A DNA stretch of 61,183 bases, taken from assembly GCA_905221295.1 (NCBI GenBank), contig CAJNCP010000008.1, positions 1-61,183 of the forward strand, read 5' to 3'. The position numbers and the translations under genes were made by a program. Positions within the stretch are counted from its first letter, which is position 1; each line of letters opens with the position of its first letter. The notes below the pieces were generated by a model. It was given only the letters and a program-made list of their open reading frames with translations. It ran no database searches and had not been told where the DNA came from. The stretch is from a bacterium (GTDB lineage Bacteria > Bacillota > Bacilli > Lactobacillales > Streptococcaceae). Of the stretch, positions 36,440 to 45,260 are shown one piece after another.

Positions 36440-37945
36440 ATGAAAAAACTAAGCTTACTACTGGCTAGTCTATGTGCCCTGTTTTTAGTGGCTTGTTCCA
36501 ATCAAAAACAGGCAGATGGGAAACTCAATATCGTGACAACCTTTTACCCTGTCTACGAATTTACCAAGCAAGTCGCGGGAGATACCGCAAATGTAGAACT
36601 TCTAATCGGTGCTGGTACAGAACCTCACGAATATGAACCGTCTGCCAAGGCAGTTGCCAAAATCCAAGACGCAGATACCTTTGTCTATGAAAATGAAAAC
36701 ATGGAAACTTGGGTTCCAAAATTGCTAGAATCCTTGGATAAGAAAAAGGTGAAAACCATCAAGGCAACAGGTGATATGCTCCTCTTGCCAGGTGGTGAGG
36801 AAGAAGAGGAAGGGCATGATCATGGCGGTGAGGGTCACCATCACGACTACGATCCCCACGTTTGGCTTTCACCAGCACGCGCCATCAAACTGGTAGAGCA
36901 TATCCGTGACAGCTTGTCAGCAGATTATCCTGATAAAAAAGAGACTTTTGAGAAGAATGCAGCTGCCTACATTGAAAAATTGCAAGCATTGGATAAGGCT
37001 TATACAGATGGCTTATCTCAAGCGAAGCAAAAGAGCTTTGTGACCCAGCACGCTGCCTTTAACTACCTTGCCTTGGACTACGGTCTCAAGCAAGTATCAA
37101 TCTCAGGTCTCTCACCAGATGCAGAGCCATCAGCAGCACGTTTGGCAGAGTTGACAGAGTATATCAAGAAAAACAAGATTTCTTATATCTACTTTGAAGA
37201 AAATGCCTCCCAAGCCCTTGCCAATACCCTTTCCAAAGAAACGGGTGTCAAACTAGATGTGCTCAATCCGCTGGAAAGTCTGACCGAAGAAGCAACCAAG
37301 GCTGGTGAGGACTATATCTCTATCATGGAGAAAAACCTCAAGGCTCTCAAGCAGACAACAGATCAAGAAGGACCGGAAATTGAGCCAGAGAAGGAAGAAA
37401 ATACCAAGACAGTTCACAATGGTTACTTTGAGGATGCAGATGTCAAGGACCGCACCTTGAGTGACTATGCTGGCAACTGGCAGTCTGTCTATCCTTTCCT
37501 TGAGGATGGAACCTTTGATCAAGTCTTTGACTACAAGGCTAAGTTGACTGGTAAGATGACCAAGGATGAGTATAAGGCTTACTATAGAAAAGGCTATCAG
37601 ACAGATGTGACTAAGATCAACATTACGGATAACACTATGGAATTTGTTCAAGGTGGCCAAAGCAAGAAATTCACCTACAAGTATGTCGGCAAGAAAATCT
37701 TGACTTATAAGAAAGGCAACCGTGGCGTGCGCTTCTTCTTTGAAGCGACCGATGCGAATGCTGGACAGTTCAAGTATGTTCAGTTTAGCGACCACAATAT
37801 CGCCCCAGTCAAGGCAGAACATTTCCATATCTTCTTTGGGGGCACCAGTCAAGAAGCTCTCTTTGAGGAGATGGATAACTGGCCAACCTACTATCCAGAT
37901 AACCTATCTGGTCAAGAAATCGCCCAAGAAATGTTGGCGCATTGA
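36440..37945 (+). CDS. adcA: Zinc-binding lipoprotein AdcA with C-terminal ZinT domain
   Basis: A 501-residue lipoprotein with lipobox LVAC near residue 19. The N-terminal ZnuA-like domain (about 28-305) holds zinc histidines at EPHEYEPS, a flexible His/Glu loop (EGHDHGGEGHHHDYDPH), QHAAF, and Asp/Glu further on. The C-terminal ZinT domain (about 330-501) starts HNGYFEDADVKDRTLSDYAG and ends with metal-binding His residues (VKAEHFHIFFGG). Two zinc-collecting domains in one chain are standard for streptococcal AdcA. It is the last gene of the AdcR-controlled operon. Confidence 0.97.
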   Translation: MKKLSLLLASLCALFLVACSNQKQADGKLNIVTTFYPVYEFTKQVAGDTANVELLIGAGTEPHEYEPSAKAVAKIQDADTFVYENENMETWVPKLLESLDKKKVKTIKATGDMLLLPGGEEEEEGHDHGGEGHHHDYDPHVWLSPARAIKLVEHIRDSLSADYPDKKETFEKNAAAYIEKLQALDKAYTDGLSQAKQKSFVTQHAAFNYLALDYGLKQVSISGLSPDAEPSAARLAELTEYIKKNKISYIYFEENASQALANTLSKETGVKLDVLNPLESLTEEATKAGEDYISIMEKNLKALKQTTDQEGPEIEPEKEENTKTVHNGYFEDADVKDRTLSDYAGNWQSVYPFLEDGTFDQVFDYKAKLTGKMTKDEYKAYYRKGYQTDVTKINITDNTMEFVQGGQSKKFTYKYVGKKILTYKKGNRGVRFFFEATDANAGQFKYVQFSDHNIAPVKAEHFHIFFGGTSQEALFEEMDNWPTYYPDNLSGQEIAQEMLAH

Positions 37946-37953
37946 TGCAAGAG

Positions 37954-37982
37954 AAAAATCCCGCAAATCTGCGGGATTTTTT
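37954..37982 (+). terminator. Convergent terminator between adcA and the arginine operon
   Basis: Perfect stem AAAAATCCCGCA/TGCGGGATTTTT with four-base loop. It is A-rich on one side and T-rich on the other, so it works for both strands. Confidence 0.92.
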
Positions 37983-38001
37983 GGTAGAAACCTTTATCTG
38001 G

Positions 38002-39330
38002 TTAGGTTGCGAGACGGTAAACCGCCTCTGCGTAGATGTCCATAGCGCGATAAAGATCGTCTAGGACAGCTGCTTCATTTGCCTGATGTTCAGTTTGTTG
38101 TGCTCCTGGAAAAAGAGCGCCAAAGGCTACACAGTTTGGCATGGTGCGGGCAAAGGTAGCACCACCTGATGAGAGAGGAGGAGTTTTATCTCCGGTTTTT
38201 TCTTGGTAGACTTGCATAAGGGTAGTAACAAGTTGGCTATCTCTTGCGACATAGAGGGGTGCTAGATAGTCAAATTCTTGGTAGTCAAGTTGGTAGTCTT
38301 TGGCGCACTGAGTGAGCTGTGCCACCAGTTTCTCCTTATCTGCTAGCACAGGTATGCGTATATCGATCCGAATCTCGGAGCGATTGGGATTGATAGTCAA
38401 GCCCGCAACATTAAAGGAAAGGGAACCGGACGGTTCATCAGTGACCTCCCCAAATATTTTCAGCCCTTTGCCGTCCTGCCCGGCTTTGTCGGTTAGAAAA
38501 TGGAGAGTAGGATGTGAGTGAAGGTTTGCGAGTACACTGGCTAGTCGAATGACGGCGTTTATACCCTGACTAGCGTCTTTGGCATGTTTGGGCAAACCGA
38601 TAACAGTCACTGTTTGGTCTGCAGTTTGGTAATCATAACCAGCTTCTGTTAAACCTCTACAAACCGCTTCATAAAGAGGACCTTGGTAACTTGCCTTGTC
38701 TGGTACGACATTAAAGGCACCTCCGATATCGATCTTGAGTTGATCAGAGCCGGGGCCATGAAGCTTGACTTGAAGGAGCCCCTTTTCAGCGTATGTCAAA
38801 GGAAATGACGAATCAGGGGCGAATCCCATACTGGCTGTTTCTTCGAGGGCATTGTAGCGTGCCATACATCTCCAAAGGGTTTCTTCATCTGTACCAAAGA
38901 TAAAACGCACGCGCTTCTTAAATTGGATGCCTTGGTCAAGCAAGCTTTTCACTGCGTATAGAGCTGCCAGTGAAGGACCTTTATCGTCCTGTGCCCCTCT
39001 TCCGTAGAGGATTCCTTCTTTAATGCTTGCTTCAAATGGTGGCGTCTGCCAATCTGACAAATCTCCTGCGGGTACAACATCCAAGTGGCAGAGGATGGCA
39101 AGGAGCTCTCCCTCACCAACCTCAGCATAGCCATAATAGCCCTTGGGATCAATATAGGTTCGAAAGCCAAGCTCACGGCAGATTTCCAGCGTCTTTTCTA
39201 GGACGTCTTGAATAGCTTGTCCAAAAGGTGTTCCCTTCTCCCCTTCGTGAAGGACAGATGGATAAGAAATCAAGGTTTGTAGGCTCTTTACAAAGCTTTG
39301 TTTAATAGAATCAGTGATGTAGACGGTCAT
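38002..39330 (-). CDS. M20-family dipeptidase (Sapep/PepV type), ADI operon
   Basis: A 442-residue cytosolic zinc peptidase. The M20 metal ligands are visible in ILCHLDVVPAGD, GRGAQDDKGPSLAA and FGTDEETLWRC. The lid domain spans about 180-330. It is the last gene after the transporter in the arginine deiminase cluster. In other streptococci a similar peptidase is annotated near arc genes and may release arginine from peptides, which is inference here. GAGG lies nine bases before the ATG. Confidence 0.88.
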   Translation of the reverse strand: MTVYITDSIKQSFVKSLQTLISYPSVLHEGEKGTPFGQAIQDVLEKTLEICRELGFRTYIDPKGYYGYAEVGEGELLAILCHLDVVPAGDLSDWQTPPFEASIKEGILYGRGAQDDKGPSLAALYAVKSLLDQGIQFKKRVRFIFGTDEETLWRCMARYNALEETASMGFAPDSSFPLTYAEKGLLQVKLHGPGSDQLKIDIGGAFNVVPDKASYQGPLYEAVCRGLTEAGYDYQTADQTVTVIGLPKHAKDASQGINAVIRLASVLANLHSHPTLHFLTDKAGQDGKGLKIFGEVTDEPSGSLSFNVAGLTINPNRSEIRIDIRIPVLADKEKLVAQLTQCAKDYQLDYQEFDYLAPLYVARDSQLVTTLMQVYQEKTGDKTPPLSSGGATFARTMPNCVAFGALFPGAQQTEHQANEAAVLDDLYRAMDIYAEAVYRLAT

Positions 39331-39350
39331 TCGTTTTACCTCGCACTATT

Positions 39351-40862
39351 TTATAGGAATGGCAGGAAGGTGCCTAGGATCAGCAGAAGCATGCTCACAA
39401 TCACGATGGTGATAATGAGTTTCGCAACAAATTTCCACCAAGTTCCTAAGCTGATACGACCGAGTGCGAGAGCTCCCATCACAATACCAGAAGTAGGAGT
39501 GATGAGGTTAAGTACACCAGATGCAGATTGGTAGGCAGTGATGATGAGGCTTGCCTTGACATTGACAAACTCACCGAGTGGTGCCATGATACCCATTGTA
39601 GCACTAGCTAAACCTGATGAAGATGGGATAAGGAAGGACATAGGGAGGTAGAAGAGGTAGGTCAAGACGATAAAGACTTGAGGTGAGAGACCTTGAAGGC
39701 CGACTTCGCCCCAGTGAAGGATTGTCGCAGTAATCATACCGTCATTCATGATAACTTGGATACCACGGGCTACCGCACAAATCAAGGCTACTGTGAGAAG
39801 ATCTGCTGCACCATTCATAAAGGTAGAGATGATTTTACTTTCCTTGAGGCCGTATACGATACCGATGAGGATCCCCATGACGGCAAAGAGCATAGCTCCT
39901 TCAGGGAAGTACCAACTACCAAAAGGTTGAGCAGATGAACCGATCACTCCACCGACAACAGGAAGACCGATCAACCAGTTCTTCATATCTTCAAACAAGG
40001 TGATATGCAAGTCTACCCAAGGGATAAAGCTGGCGATCATGATGATAAAGGTCAAGATGAACAAGGCAAGTACATGTTTTTGTTTCTTGCTCAAGACAGA
40101 TGGAGCATCATCATTGTCAGTGACTTTGAAATGTTTGAGGTCTTCTTCTCTTTGAGAATAAACGAGTGATTTTGTAGGATCTTTTTGAATTTTTTCTGCA
40201 TAGCGGTAAACGAAGTAGGTACTCATACCCGTCATCACAATCCAGAAAATAATCCGGAGAATGACACCGTCCATAGATGATACACCTGCCGTATCAGAAG
40301 CGATAACAGTTGCGAATGGATTGAGTGTAGAGGCGAGACAGCCAACTTGAGAACCGAGTAGGATAATGGCAACAGCAGTAATGCTATCGAAACCAACAGC
40401 CATCATCACAGGGACGAGGAGTGGGTAAAATGCCATGGTTTCTTCACCCATACCATAAGTTGTTCCTCCTAGTGCAAAGAGGGGCATGAGGATGAGGATT
40501 AGCATTTTTTCGCGTCCCTTGTATTTCTTAACAATAGAGGCGATACCAACATCTAGTGTGCCAGTTGCATTGACAACGCCAAGGAATCCCCCAACCATGA
40601 GGATAAAGAAGGCAACGTCAATAGCGGCTTTTGTAGGTTCGTGACCGAGCATAGCCCGAATCGGAGCCATTAAAACATCGTAAATCCCTTGGGGATTAGA
40701 GGTAACGGTTTGATAGGTACCTGCAATGAGGTTACCTGCTTCGTCTGTATCATACTTACCTGCCGGGATGATCCAAGTCAAGATTGCCATAATAGCAATG
40801 ATAATGATCAAAACAGTGTAAGATGACGGCATTTGGAACCTTTTTTTTGTATTTTCACTCAT
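39351..40862 (-). CDS. YfcC-family transporter, probable arginine/ornithine exchange (ArcD-type)
   Basis: A 503-residue membrane protein with about 12 helices of the YfcC/DUF401-like ion-transporter family, including GMGEETMAFYPLLVPVMMA and IPSSSGLASATMGIMAPLGEF. Placement between arcC and the peptidase suggests antiport of arginine for ornithine, the job of ArcD. The family differs from classical APC-type ArcD, so the substrate is inferred from context. AGGAGG precedes the ATG. Confidence 0.85.
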   Translation of the reverse strand: MSENTKKRFQMPSSYTVLIIIIAIMAILTWIIPAGKYDTDEAGNLIAGTYQTVTSNPQGIYDVLMAPIRAMLGHEPTKAAIDVAFFILMVGGFLGVVNATGTLDVGIASIVKKYKGREKMLILILMPLFALGGTTYGMGEETMAFYPLLVPVMMAVGFDSITAVAIILLGSQVGCLASTLNPFATVIASDTAGVSSMDGVILRIIFWIVMTGMSTYFVYRYAEKIQKDPTKSLVYSQREEDLKHFKVTDNDDAPSVLSKKQKHVLALFILTFIIMIASFIPWVDLHITLFEDMKNWLIGLPVVGGVIGSSAQPFGSWYFPEGAMLFAVMGILIGIVYGLKESKIISTFMNGAADLLTVALICAVARGIQVIMNDGMITATILHWGEVGLQGLSPQVFIVLTYLFYLPMSFLIPSSSGLASATMGIMAPLGEFVNVKASLIITAYQSASGVLNLITPTSGIVMGALALGRISLGTWWKFVAKLIITIVIVSMLLLILGTFLPFL

Positions 40863-40952
40863 TTGTTTTTCCTCCTAAACTATGTCACAAAGTATAAAAC
40901 GAATGATGTTGGTCTGCCTGTGTACTCCTAATCAAGCTTGTTTAAAAATCGA

Positions 40953-41900
40953 CTAGTCTTTCACAATAATTGTTCCACTTTCGGATTCAATCAGGGCACC
41001 GAGATTGCTGAGTGAGGTGATAACAGCCTTACCAGCAGGGTGGTGGGTGACAAAGTCAATGGCAGCTTCGACCTTGGGTAGCATGCTACCTGGAGCAAAT
41101 TGTCCTTGTTTGATGTATTCTTGAAGTTGACTAACGGTAACGCGTTCCAGCCTTTCTTGATTTGGTTTATTGTAGTTGATGTAGACGTAGTCTACGCCAG
41201 TGAGCACGATAAAAACATCTGCCTCAACCAATTCTGCCAGCAGTTGAGAAGCAAAGTCTTTGTCTATAACGGCTTCAACTCCGTCCAAGTAACCGTTTTC
41301 ATTTTCAATAACAGGAATGCCTCCACCGCCAGCAGCGATGACGATTTGTCCGTCATTGAGTAAAGCACGGATACTGTTGATTTCTTTGATGCCAATTGGT
41401 TTAGGTGAGGCGACTACCTTACGCCATCCCCGACCAGCATCTTCCTTAAAGGTAGCACCTGTCTTTTCACTTTCTGCTTTTGCTTCTTCTTCGCTATAGA
41501 AAGGACCGATTGGTTTGCTTGGATCAGCGAATGCCGGGTCGTCCTTGTCGACGATGACTTGAGTGACTACAGAGGCGACGCTCTTTTCGATGTTAGCGTC
41601 TACTAGGGCATTTTCCAAGGCGTTTTGGAGCCAAAAACCGATACTGCCCTCGGTCATAGCGACTAGAGAATCCAGTGGAAAGGCAGGATTTTTTTCAGAA
41701 TCAGCCTTCAAGTGTTGGAGCAGGAGATTTCCAACCTGAGGACCGTTGCCATGGGTGATGATGAGTTCATCCCCGTTTTGAATCAGTTTGACCAGATAAC
41801 GAGCTGTTTCTACCAGAGCAGCTTCCTGAGCCTGGGCAGAGGGATCAGTGGAGAGGATGGCATTTCCGCCTAAGGCGACGACGATTTTCCGATGAGACAT
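40953..41900 (-). CDS. arcC: Carbamate kinase
   Basis: A 315-residue enzyme making ATP and carbamate from carbamoyl phosphate and ADP, the energy-yielding last step of the arginine deiminase pathway. It has the amino-acid-kinase fold with [10 protein letters not shown] at the N-terminus, [10 protein letters not shown], and [10 protein letters not shown] start at ATG 41900 ([12 protein letters not shown]) with GGAGAG upstream, not at 41915. A 314-base gap separates it from arcB. Confidence 0.95.
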   Translation of the reverse strand: MSHRKIVVALGGNAILSTDPSAQAQEAALVETARYLVKLIQNGDELIITHGNGPQVGNLLLQHLKADSEKNPAFPLDSLVAMTEGSIGFWLQNALENALVDANIEKSVASVVTQVIVDKDDPAFADPSKPIGPFYSEEEAKAESEKTGATFKEDAGRGWRKVVASPKPIGIKEINSIRALLNDGQIVIAAGGGGIPVIENENGYLDGVEAVIDKDFASQLLAELVEADVFIVLTGVDYVYINYNKPNQERLERVTVSQLQEYIKQGQFAPGSMLPKVEAAIDFVTHHPAGKAVITSLSNLGALIESESGTIIVKD

Positions 41901-42214
41901 GATCTCTCCTTTCACTAAGATACAAACCTATCAGACCTCAAAGAAAAGATTGAAAGCAAGACCAAGGTTGAATACTTGGAGCAAGCACTATTCTGATGAG
42001 GTGAGAGGTAGATGCATTGAGGCAATCTGGACGAAGGGAGTTCAAAAATGGATAGGAATGGTTTAAACCACCAAAGGGACTAGACTAGTGATAAAAGGAT
42101 GATAGGAAGGTTTGTTTAGAGGTGGCAATTGATTAAACGAACTTCTTGTTTCTAGAAATATGGATTGTAATGCTTACTAGCCAGAGTCCCTAAGGTGCTT
42201 GGTTACTACATATA
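41901..42214 (-). other. Gap between arcB and arcC, no gene seen
   Basis: About 314 bases with no ORF of useful length on either strand. It holds a perfect 12-base palindrome TGGTTTAAACCA (42059-42070) and a weak hairpin CCAAG/CTTGG near 41970. No clear promoter or terminator is seen. It may be an mRNA processing or stability region within the operon. Confidence 0.5.
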
Positions 42215-43231
42215 TTAGACCTTGGGAATATAGAGATTTCCAAGAGTCGCTGCCATGACAGCTTTGATGGTATGCATCCGATTTTCTGCTTGATCAAAGT
42301 GTCGTGCGTATTGACTGCGGAAGACTTCGTCCGTTACTTCCATTTCTTCTACGCCAAATTTTTCAGCTACTTGTTTACCGTAAATGGTATTGGTATCATG
42401 GAAGGCTGGCAAGCAGTGAAGGAAAATTAACTTGTCGTTTCCAGCTTTCTTCACCAACTCCATATTGACTTGGTAAGGTTTGAGTAGGGCAACCCGCTCA
42501 GCAAATTTGTCTTCTTCACCCATAGATACCCAAACGTCAGTGTAGAGGACGTCAGCTCCTTTGACAGCTTCATCAGCATCTTCTGTAATCAGGATGTGGG
42601 CACCGCTTTCTTTTGCATATCCTTTTGCCAATTCTACGACCGATCGGTCAGGGAAGAGTTCTTTTGGAGAGAAGACATGTACATTGACTCCGAGAATCGC
42701 TCCCGTCACAAGGAGACTATTGGCAACGTTGTTGCGACCATCTCCACAGTAGACCAAGGTCAATCCTTCTAGATGACCAAAGTTTTCTTGTACTGTGAGG
42801 TAGTCGGCCAACATTTGAGTTGGGTGCCATTTGTCAGTCAATCCGTTCCAAACAGGAACGCCAGAATACTGAGCCAGTTCTTCTACCATATCCTGGCTAA
42901 AACCACGAAATTCAATTCCGTCAAACATGCGTCCGAGAACTTTAGCGGTATCTTCAGTTGATTCTTTTTTGCCAAGTTGGATATCGTTGGCGCCTAGGTA
43001 TTCAGGATGTGCACCTAGGTCAATGGCTGCTGTTGTAAAAGCGGCCCGGGTTCTAGTAGAAGTCTTTTCAAACAAGAGAGCAATGTTTTTGCCTGCTAGA
43101 TAGCGGTGTTCGATATTGCGTTTTTTGAGGTCTTTCAAGTGGGCTGATAGACCGATAAGGTATTCGAGCTCTGCTCGGCTAAAATCTTTTTCTGCTAGAA
43201 AACTACGTCCTTGAAATAGGGAATGTGTCAT
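42215..43231 (-). CDS. arcB: Catabolic ornithine carbamoyltransferase
   Basis: A 338-residue enzyme that splits citrulline with phosphate to ornithine and carbamoyl phosphate. The carbamoyl-phosphate loop is [11 protein letters not shown], with [11 protein letters not shown] and the ornithine loop [12 protein letters not shown]. Its position between arcA and arcC supports the catabolic direction. A GAAAGAGG site precedes the ATG. The 77-base gap to arcA holds the 12-base palindrome ACTTGGCCAAGT (43264-43275). Confidence 0.96.
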   Translation of the reverse strand: MTHSLFQGRSFLAEKDFSRAELEYLIGLSAHLKDLKKRNIEHRYLAGKNIALLFEKTSTRTRAAFTTAAIDLGAHPEYLGANDIQLGKKESTEDTAKVLGRMFDGIEFRGFSQDMVEELAQYSGVPVWNGLTDKWHPTQMLADYLTVQENFGHLEGLTLVYCGDGRNNVANSLLVTGAILGVNVHVFSPKELFPDRSVVELAKGYAKESGAHILITEDADEAVKGADVLYTDVWVSMGEEDKFAERVALLKPYQVNMELVKKAGNDKLIFLHCLPAFHDTNTIYGKQVAEKFGVEEMEVTDEVFRSQYARHFDQAENRMHTIKAVMAATLGNLYIPKV

Positions 43232-43308
43232 GATAACCTCTTTCTAATACTTCGTCCTAAGGGACTTGGCCAAGTATAATCTGTCTATCTATCAGAAGGA
43301 TGAGGAAG

Positions 43309-44535
43309 TCAAATTTCTTCGCGTTCAAACGGCATAGACATGCAACGAGGTCCACCACGGCCACGTACCAATTCCCTTCCGCGAATCTTAATGAGGCGAA
43401 GACCGTATTCTTCCAGTTTCTTATTGGTAACGGTATTTCGTTCATAAACGACTACCACACCTGGTGCGATTGCAAGGGTGTTAGAACCGTCATTCCATTG
43501 TTCACGAGCAGCAGCAACGATGTTTCCGTCCCCACATGGGATGAGGGTTACCTTCTCAACACCGAGGTTTTGGGCAAGGAGTTCTGCTAGATCGCCTTTT
43601 TCTTCGACGATTTGCAATTCTTCATTTTCATAGGTCACAGAGAAGACTCGGAGGTTGCCTTGGATTTCTGGGTGGATAGTAAATTTATCGTAGTCCACCA
43701 TAGTAAAGACAGTATCCAAGTGCATGAACTTACGGCTGTTTGAGAATTCAAAGGCCAATACTTTTTTGAAGCCAACATTTTTCTTGAAGATGTTAACAAG
43801 TAGTTTTTCTATAGATGCAGCATCTGTCCGTTGAGAAATACCTACAGCTAGAACATCTTTAGAGAGAACAAGTTCATCGCCTCCTTCGATGCGTGTCGTT
43901 TCTTCGCGATTGTAGATCAAATCAAGGCCACCGTAAACTGGGTGGTATTTAAAGATGTATTTACCGTAGAGGGTCTCGCGATTGCGGGTGTCGGCATACA
44001 TATGGTTGAGTGATACAGCATGCCCGATTGTGGCAAATGGATCGCGAGTGAAGTAGAGGTTGGGCATGGGGTCGATAGCAAATGGATAATCTGACTCAAC
44101 TAAGTCGGTCAATCCTTTTGCTGATTCAGGGATTTCAGGGAGTTCTGTTTTTTGAACCCCAGCCATGGTTTTTTCGATCAATTCGAGATTGTCCTCTATG
44201 TCTTGGAGGAGCTTGCGAATTGCAATCTTAGTTTGGCGGCCACGGATGTTGGCTTCGTCTAAATATTCCTCGATGAATTGATTTCGGATTTCTGGAGTAG
44301 TCAATGATTCAGCAGCCAGTTGCTCTAGGTAAAGGACTTCGACTCCTTCGTCACGAAGTGCCTGAGCAAAAGCGTCGTGCTCACTCTGGGCGTCCGCTAA
44401 AAATGGGATGTCATCAAAGAGTAGCCTCTCGAGGTGGTCCGGCATTAAGTTTTCCAACTCTCTGCCCGGACGATGCAACATAACTTTTTTCAGTTTCCCA
44501 ATTTCTGAGAATACCTGAATTGGATGTGAAGACAT
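43309..44535 (-). CDS. arcA: Arginine deiminase
   Basis: A 408-residue guanidino-modifying enzyme converting arginine to citrulline and ammonia. Catalytic Cys398 lies in [11 protein letters not shown]. The His/Glu/Asp set is in [11 protein letters not shown] and FTRDPFA. I place the start at ATG 44535 ([18 protein letters not shown]) after GGAGG. The longer frame to 44655 runs back through the promoter. It is first in the operon, with promoter and cre upstream. Ammonia produced protects against acid. Confidence 0.96.
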   Translation of the reverse strand: MSSHPIQVFSEIGKLKKVMLHRPGRELENLMPDHLERLLFDDIPFLADAQSEHDAFAQALRDEGVEVLYLEQLAAESLTTPEIRNQFIEEYLDEANIRGRQTKIAIRKLLQDIEDNLELIEKTMAGVQKTELPEIPESAKGLTDLVESDYPFAIDPMPNLYFTRDPFATIGHAVSLNHMYADTRNRETLYGKYIFKYHPVYGGLDLIYNREETTRIEGGDELVLSKDVLAVGISQRTDAASIEKLLVNIFKKNVGFKKVLAFEFSNSRKFMHLDTVFTMVDYDKFTIHPEIQGNLRVFSVTYENEELQIVEEKGDLAELLAQNLGVEKVTLIPCGDGNIVAAAREQWNDGSNTLAIAPGVVVVYERNTVTNKKLEEYGLRLIKIRGRELVRGRGGPRCMSMPFEREEI

Positions 44536-44572
44536 GTGGTTTCCTCCTTTAAAATTTTGCTTCGATACCTTT

Positions 44573-44588
44573 TTGATACCGCTTACAT
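44573..44588 (-). promoter_or_regulatory. cre (CcpA) site in the arcA leader
   Basis: On the minus strand ATGTAAGCGGTATCAA matches the cre consensus WTGNNARCGNWWWCAW at all 16 positions. It lies just downstream of the -10, the classic roadblock position for carbon-catabolite repression of arcABC. Confidence 0.85.
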
Positions 44589-44592
44589 GTTC

Positions 44593-44621
44593 GTTATAAC
44601 ACAAACAATAATGTTTGTCAA
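44593..44621 (-). promoter_or_regulatory. arcA operon promoter with internal inverted repeat
   Basis: Minus strand: TTGACA (44616-44621), 17-base spacer, TATAAC (44593-44598). The inverted repeat ACAAACA-N4-TGTTTGT (44601-44618) fills the spacer and touches the -35, an operator-like arrangement suited to an ArgR- or Crp/Fnr-type regulator. Confidence 0.75.
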
Positions 44622-44944
44622 GGACGAAAATATAGAGAAAATTTCGACAAAACATGGTTTTTATAGTGTTTTATGTTAATATGCAGTAGGGGATAGAAAA
44701 CAAAGATAAAATGGATATACATACAATAAAACAAATAGAAAAATTTTTAAAATTTTATGATTAGAGATGAAAAAATTACTTTCATACATAGAATTAATAA
44801 GGGATTCGGCTGAGGTTGTAATTGAAAGAATGATGGTAAATTATATGAAATCTATCTGAAAGCCTTTCTTTTGAATGGCATAAAATGTATATTGTACAAA
44901 TTATAGAATCTTTTATGAGTATTTAGGAAGACAGCCTTGTCTTA

Positions 44945-44973
44945 TTGACGGTACCTAGATTTTTTGTTATAGT
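44945..44973 (+). promoter_or_regulatory. Predicted promoter upstream of the GH29 fucosidase leader
   Basis: TTGACG (44945-44950), 17-base spacer, TATAGT (44968-44973). It faces the GH29 gene and would give a leader of about 280 bases. Confidence 0.6.
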
Positions 44974-45001
44974 CAACGAGGTAACAACTAGGAAGAAGGG
45001 T

Positions 45002-45022
45002 TTATTCACAAGTTGTGGATAA
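45002..45022 (+). promoter_or_regulatory. Paired inverted DnaA-box-like palindrome 1
   Basis: TTATTCACA, AGT, TGTGGATAA. Each half fits the DnaA-box consensus TTWTNCACA, the two facing each other across three bases. As RNA it forms a 9-bp hairpin. It could be a DnaA site, a repressor operator or a leader hairpin. Confidence 0.5.
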
Positions 45023-45211
45023 GTCTGGGGAGAGCAGGACGTTCAGCTAATATCCTAGAGGGGTCTTGATAATAGTACCGGCAACTAGTGACTGGCCAGC
45101 TTTCTAGTAGAAATCCTAGTGCAGTGGGGATTTGAGCAGAGTTTGCTGAAGGTGATAGGTTCAAAGTCAAAGAGCTAGAGTCTAGAAAAACTAGTTTTTA
45201 GGCATGTTTTC

Positions 45212-45232
45212 TTATCCACAATCTGTGGATAA
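45212..45232 (+). promoter_or_regulatory. Paired inverted DnaA-box-like palindrome 2
   Basis: TTATCCACA, ATC, TGTGGATAA: two perfect consensus DnaA boxes facing each other with the same three-base spacing as the copy at 45002-45022, 210 bases away. It ends 28 bases before the GH29 start codon. The palindrome AAAAACTAGTTTTT (45186-45199) lies just upstream. Confidence 0.55.
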
Positions 45233-45260
45233 CTTTATGAACAAGAGAAAGAGATACGAG

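Noticed and set aside
37253..37852. 199-codon open frame opposite adcA
   Set aside because: It is antisense to the well-supported ZinT end of adcA, with no ribosome site and no recognisable protein features.
41901..42214. Possible RNA element between arcB and arcC
   Set aside because: Only a 12-base palindrome and a 5-bp hairpin are visible. No recognisable riboswitch or T-box motif.
44767..44859. 30-codon ORF (MKKLLSYIELIRDS) upstream of the GH29 leader promoter
   Set aside because: It is too short, has a weak ribosome site, and the region just upstream (44711-44762) is broken by a stop. It matches no family I know and may be a remnant or chance.
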